Below are positions 63,282 through 64,000 of a DNA stretch of 64,000 bases, piece after piece. The DNA comes from an uncultured Pelagibacteraceae bacterium. GTDB lineage: Bacteria > Pseudomonadota > Alphaproteobacteria > Pelagibacterales > Pelagibacteraceae. The first letter of the stretch is position 1. Every line of letters starts with the position of its first letter. The notes beneath the pieces were generated by a model. It had not been told where the DNA came from. It ran no database searches and saw only the letters and a program-made list of their open reading frames with translations. The position numbers were made by a program, and so were the translations under genes. Location of the stretch: NCBI GenBank assembly GCA_902554035.1, contig CACDMX010000002.1, positions 109,234 through 173,233 on the forward strand, written 5' to 3'.

Positions 63282-64000
63282 TTGCTGCTTGATTGTTTTT
63301 TTATTCCCTCAAGAAGATTTAAACATTTTTTTAATTCGTTTAATTTAATATACTCGTCAACTTTGTGAGCTTGCTCTATAGAGCCAGGACCACATACTAC
63401 AGTACTAATACCAATTTCTTGAAACAAACCAGCTTCTGTGCCAAATGAAACAACTTCTCTAGAATTATCTCCAGTTATACTTGAGATTAGTTCGCATGCT
63501 TCAGACTTTTCTTCTCTATCAAAACCTATTATTTCTCCAATAATTTCTTTTCTAATTGTAGAATTAGGGTGAATTTTTTTCATCTGTGGCAAAAGTTCTT
63601 CATTTACAAATTTATCTATCTCCGAGTTAACAAATACTCCATCCTCTTTTATTACTGGTCTAAGTTCCCAATCAACCCTACACTTATCTGCTATTACATT
63701 CCTAGCTATACCTCCAGAAATTCCACCAATTTGAAGAGTAGTATAAGGCGGGTTAAAAACAGAATTTTTTGGAGTCTTTTTTTTTAAAATTTCTCTAATT
63801 TCTAATAATTTATTAATGAACTTTGCAGCATACTCAACAGCGTTTACACCTTTTTCAGGGGCCGACCCATGACCAGCTAATCCTTCAAAGTGAGTTGTAT
63901 ATTCATAACAACCTTTATGGCCATCAATTATTTTCATGTTAGTAGGTTCACCAACAATGCAAATACCATTTTTAATTTTTCTTTTTTTTAATTCTTTTAT
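63278..64000 (-). CDS. argE: M20 peptidase, acetylornithine deacetylase (ArgE-like); runs off window end
   Basis: Frame stays open upstream of track start 63937: ...KNGICIVGEPTNMKIIDGHKGCYEY; TTHFEGLAGHGSAPEKGVNAVEYAAKFI; VVCGPGSIEQAHKVDEYI. Confidence 0.85.
   Translation of the reverse strand: MKELKKRKIKNGICIVGEPTNMKIIDGHKGCYEYTTHFEGLAGHGSAPEKGVNAVEYAAKFINKLLEIREILKKKTPKNSVFNPPYTTLQIGGISGGIARNVIADKCRVDWELRPVIKEDGVFVNSEIDKFVNEELLPQMKKIHPNSTIRKEIIGEIIGFDREEKSEACELISSITGDNSREVVSFGTEAGLFQEIGISTVVCGPGSIEQAHKVDEYIKLNELKKCLNLLEGIKKQSSSN

Noticed and set aside
1-64000. CRISPR arrays, IS elements, prophage or toxin-antitoxin systems
   Set aside because: No regularly spaced repeats, transposase or integrase motifs, terminal inverted repeats or phage structural genes were found on either strand.

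Overview
The window is AT-rich, extremely compact bacterial chromosome. Gene content and order are typical of SAR11/Pelagibacterales (inference from a proteorhodopsin-ferredoxin-reductase-GST cluster, low GC and near-zero spacers). I support about 58 protein genes, including two 41-aa single-TM ORFs missing from the ORF track, one tRNA-Leu(GAG), two clear intrinsic terminators and a few regulatory sites. No CRISPR array, rRNA, phage or transposon was seen. Most of the window is housekeeping: dxs/ispA/xseB, aroC, pdxH, glyQS, ppdK, nadAC, pyrC, prpE-like, serCA, recA, alaS, icd, psd/pssA, guaB/guaA, panB. The observations most worth checking are: (1) matching LexA/SOS operators at umuDC and recA, with the umuD operator abutting the start codon; (2) 8 of 11 convergent gene pairs sharing a 4-nt palindrome-like stop site and none having a spacer; (3) a methyltransferase with an apparent 1-nt deletion whose repair restores a conserved-looking C-terminus and an ATGA overlap with the next gene; (4) a blue-tuned proteorhodopsin with structured 5' leader, and a candidate leaderless promoter for the downstream ferredoxin nested in its terminator; (5) a COG2907-DUF1365-Cfa-DUF3833-SDR-TspO cluster resembling the singlet-oxygen/furan fatty acid gene set; (6) loss of regulatory domains in GuaB (no CBS) and SerA (no ACT); (7) a secreted polysaccharide-lyase-like protein; (8) a TRAP + PxpABC 5-oxoproline module; and (9) a putative guanidino-compound catabolic cluster. 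All family assignments are from reading the protein sequences; no database search was run.
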